This document shows, piece by piece, positions 7,425 to 7,741 of a DNA stretch of 7,741 nucleotides (positions within the stretch are counted from its first letter, which is position 1; each line of letters opens with the position of its first letter). The notes beneath the pieces are model-generated. The model worked only from the letters and a program-made list of their open reading frames with translations. It did not search any database and was not told the origin of the DNA. The DNA comes from Verrucomicrobiota bacterium (GTDB lineage: Bacteria; Verrucomicrobiota; Verrucomicrobiia; Limisphaerales; JAHEOI01). The position numbers and the translations under genes were made by a program. The stretch spans positions 1 through 7,741 of the forward strand of contig JAHEOI010000107.1 of assembly GCA_018610125.1 (NCBI GenBank). The letters run 5' to 3'.

Positions 7425-7612
7425 GCGCCACGAAACTAGGGAGAGGGGAAGCTCGAGAGAGTCGAAACTCTCCAGATTAGCCCAGTGGGTGGGAAGCCCA
7501 CCTGGTAAGGTTTGACGAACCGCCGGAAGCGAGACTTGCGTAGTCGTCCGAGAGGGCGGCACGAAGCGTAGACAGCGAAGTTGAGGCCGTGTGATAGAGT
7601 CCCGAAAGCGCC
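7425..7612 (+). ncRNA. Hairpin-dense non-coding segment, possible structured RNA or group II intron domain I remnant
   Basis: Between pncB and the convergent membrane-protein gene lies a stretch without a credible open frame but with back-to-back hairpins on the plus-strand reading: GAGAGT-CGAA-ACTCTC (7457-7472); CCAG and GTGGG pairing with CCCAC and CTGG (7482-7505, 3-nt bulge and AAG loop); GGTT-TGACG-AACC (7509-7521); and an outer CCGCC/GGCGG pair (7520-7524 with 7555-7559) enclosing GACT-TGCGT-AGTC (7533-7545). Purine-rich single-stranded links (GAAAC, GAAGCG, CGAAG) join them. The texture, including TGGGTGGGAAGCCCACC followed by GACGAACC, reminds me of domain I of bacterial group II introns, but I see no GTGYG 5' end, no domain V and no reverse transcriptase gene. 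It does not resemble RNase P RNA, tmRNA or a cobalamin riboswitch. Strand and identity are uncertain. Confidence 0.35.
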
Positions 7613-7635
7613 TACATTTCTCTGAGAAACGCAGA

Positions 7636-7741
7636 CTAGAGGAGCAGCCGGTTGCCGAGAGCGATCCAGGTCGGAATGCTCAGCAACCCGAGCAATGAGG
7701 TGGCAAGGACAACCTGAAGGGCTGTATTCGGATCGCCTCCA
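7636..7741 (-). CDS. C-terminal end of a membrane transporter, probably AEC-type permease (cut by window edge)
   Basis: Thirty-four codons and a TAG stop (7638-7636) are visible on the minus strand; the gene continues past the right edge. The peptide starts GGDPNTALQVVLATS, continues LLGLLSIPTWIAL and ends GNRLLL: a single hydrophobic helix of about 22 residues followed by a short basic tail. A DP-turn, a helix with a TSLLGLL-like core and a proline near its end resemble the last helix of auxin-efflux-carrier (AEC) family permeases. With so few residues the family call is tentative, and another multi-helix transporter is possible. It converges on pncB. No substrate can be inferred. Confidence 0.5.
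   Translation of the reverse strand, partial: GGDPNTALQVVLATSLLGLLSIPTWIALGNRLLL

Noticed and set aside
7425..7612. RNase P RNA, tmRNA or cobalamin riboswitch
   Set aside because: None of the conserved core strings of these RNAs is present, and there is no tmRNA-like tag frame or tRNA-like ends.

Overview
The window shows ordinary bacterial housekeeping metabolism on moderately GC-rich DNA. The phylum cannot be fixed from the sequence alone. There are no phage, plasmid, CRISPR or intact mobile-element genes. All complete genes look intact.

Left block (about 1-5032, minus strand): the two subunits of NADPH-type glutamate synthase. gltB (large subunit, 1510 aa) is complete and is followed after 72 bp by gltD (small subunit), of which the first 142 codons are present before the window edge. 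Together they make two glutamates from glutamine and 2-oxoglutarate: GltD passes electrons from NADPH through Fe-S clusters to the FMN of GltB.

Middle (about 5033-5533): a long (~500 bp) divergent intergenic region between gltB and pncA. No convincing gene is visible. It holds several inverted repeats, a perfect -10 hexamer fused to a near-perfect Shine-Dalgarno sequence that has no start codon after it, and a strong 35-nt hairpin.

Right block (5534-7407, plus strand): pncA (nicotinamidase) and pncB (nicotinate phosphoribosyltransferase), 50 bp apart. This is a two-step NAD salvage operon: nicotinamide to nicotinate, then nicotinate to nicotinate mononucleotide. Both genes keep their catalytic residues.

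Right end: after pncB comes a non-coding stretch (7408-7635) that is dense in short hairpins and looks like a structured RNA, possibly a remnant of group II intron domain I. After it, the last 34 codons of a membrane protein, probably an AEC-type permease, enter from the right edge on the minus strand, convergent with pncB.

No clearly new system was found. The hairpin-rich segment at about 7431-7610 and the long divergent leader are the parts most worth a second look.
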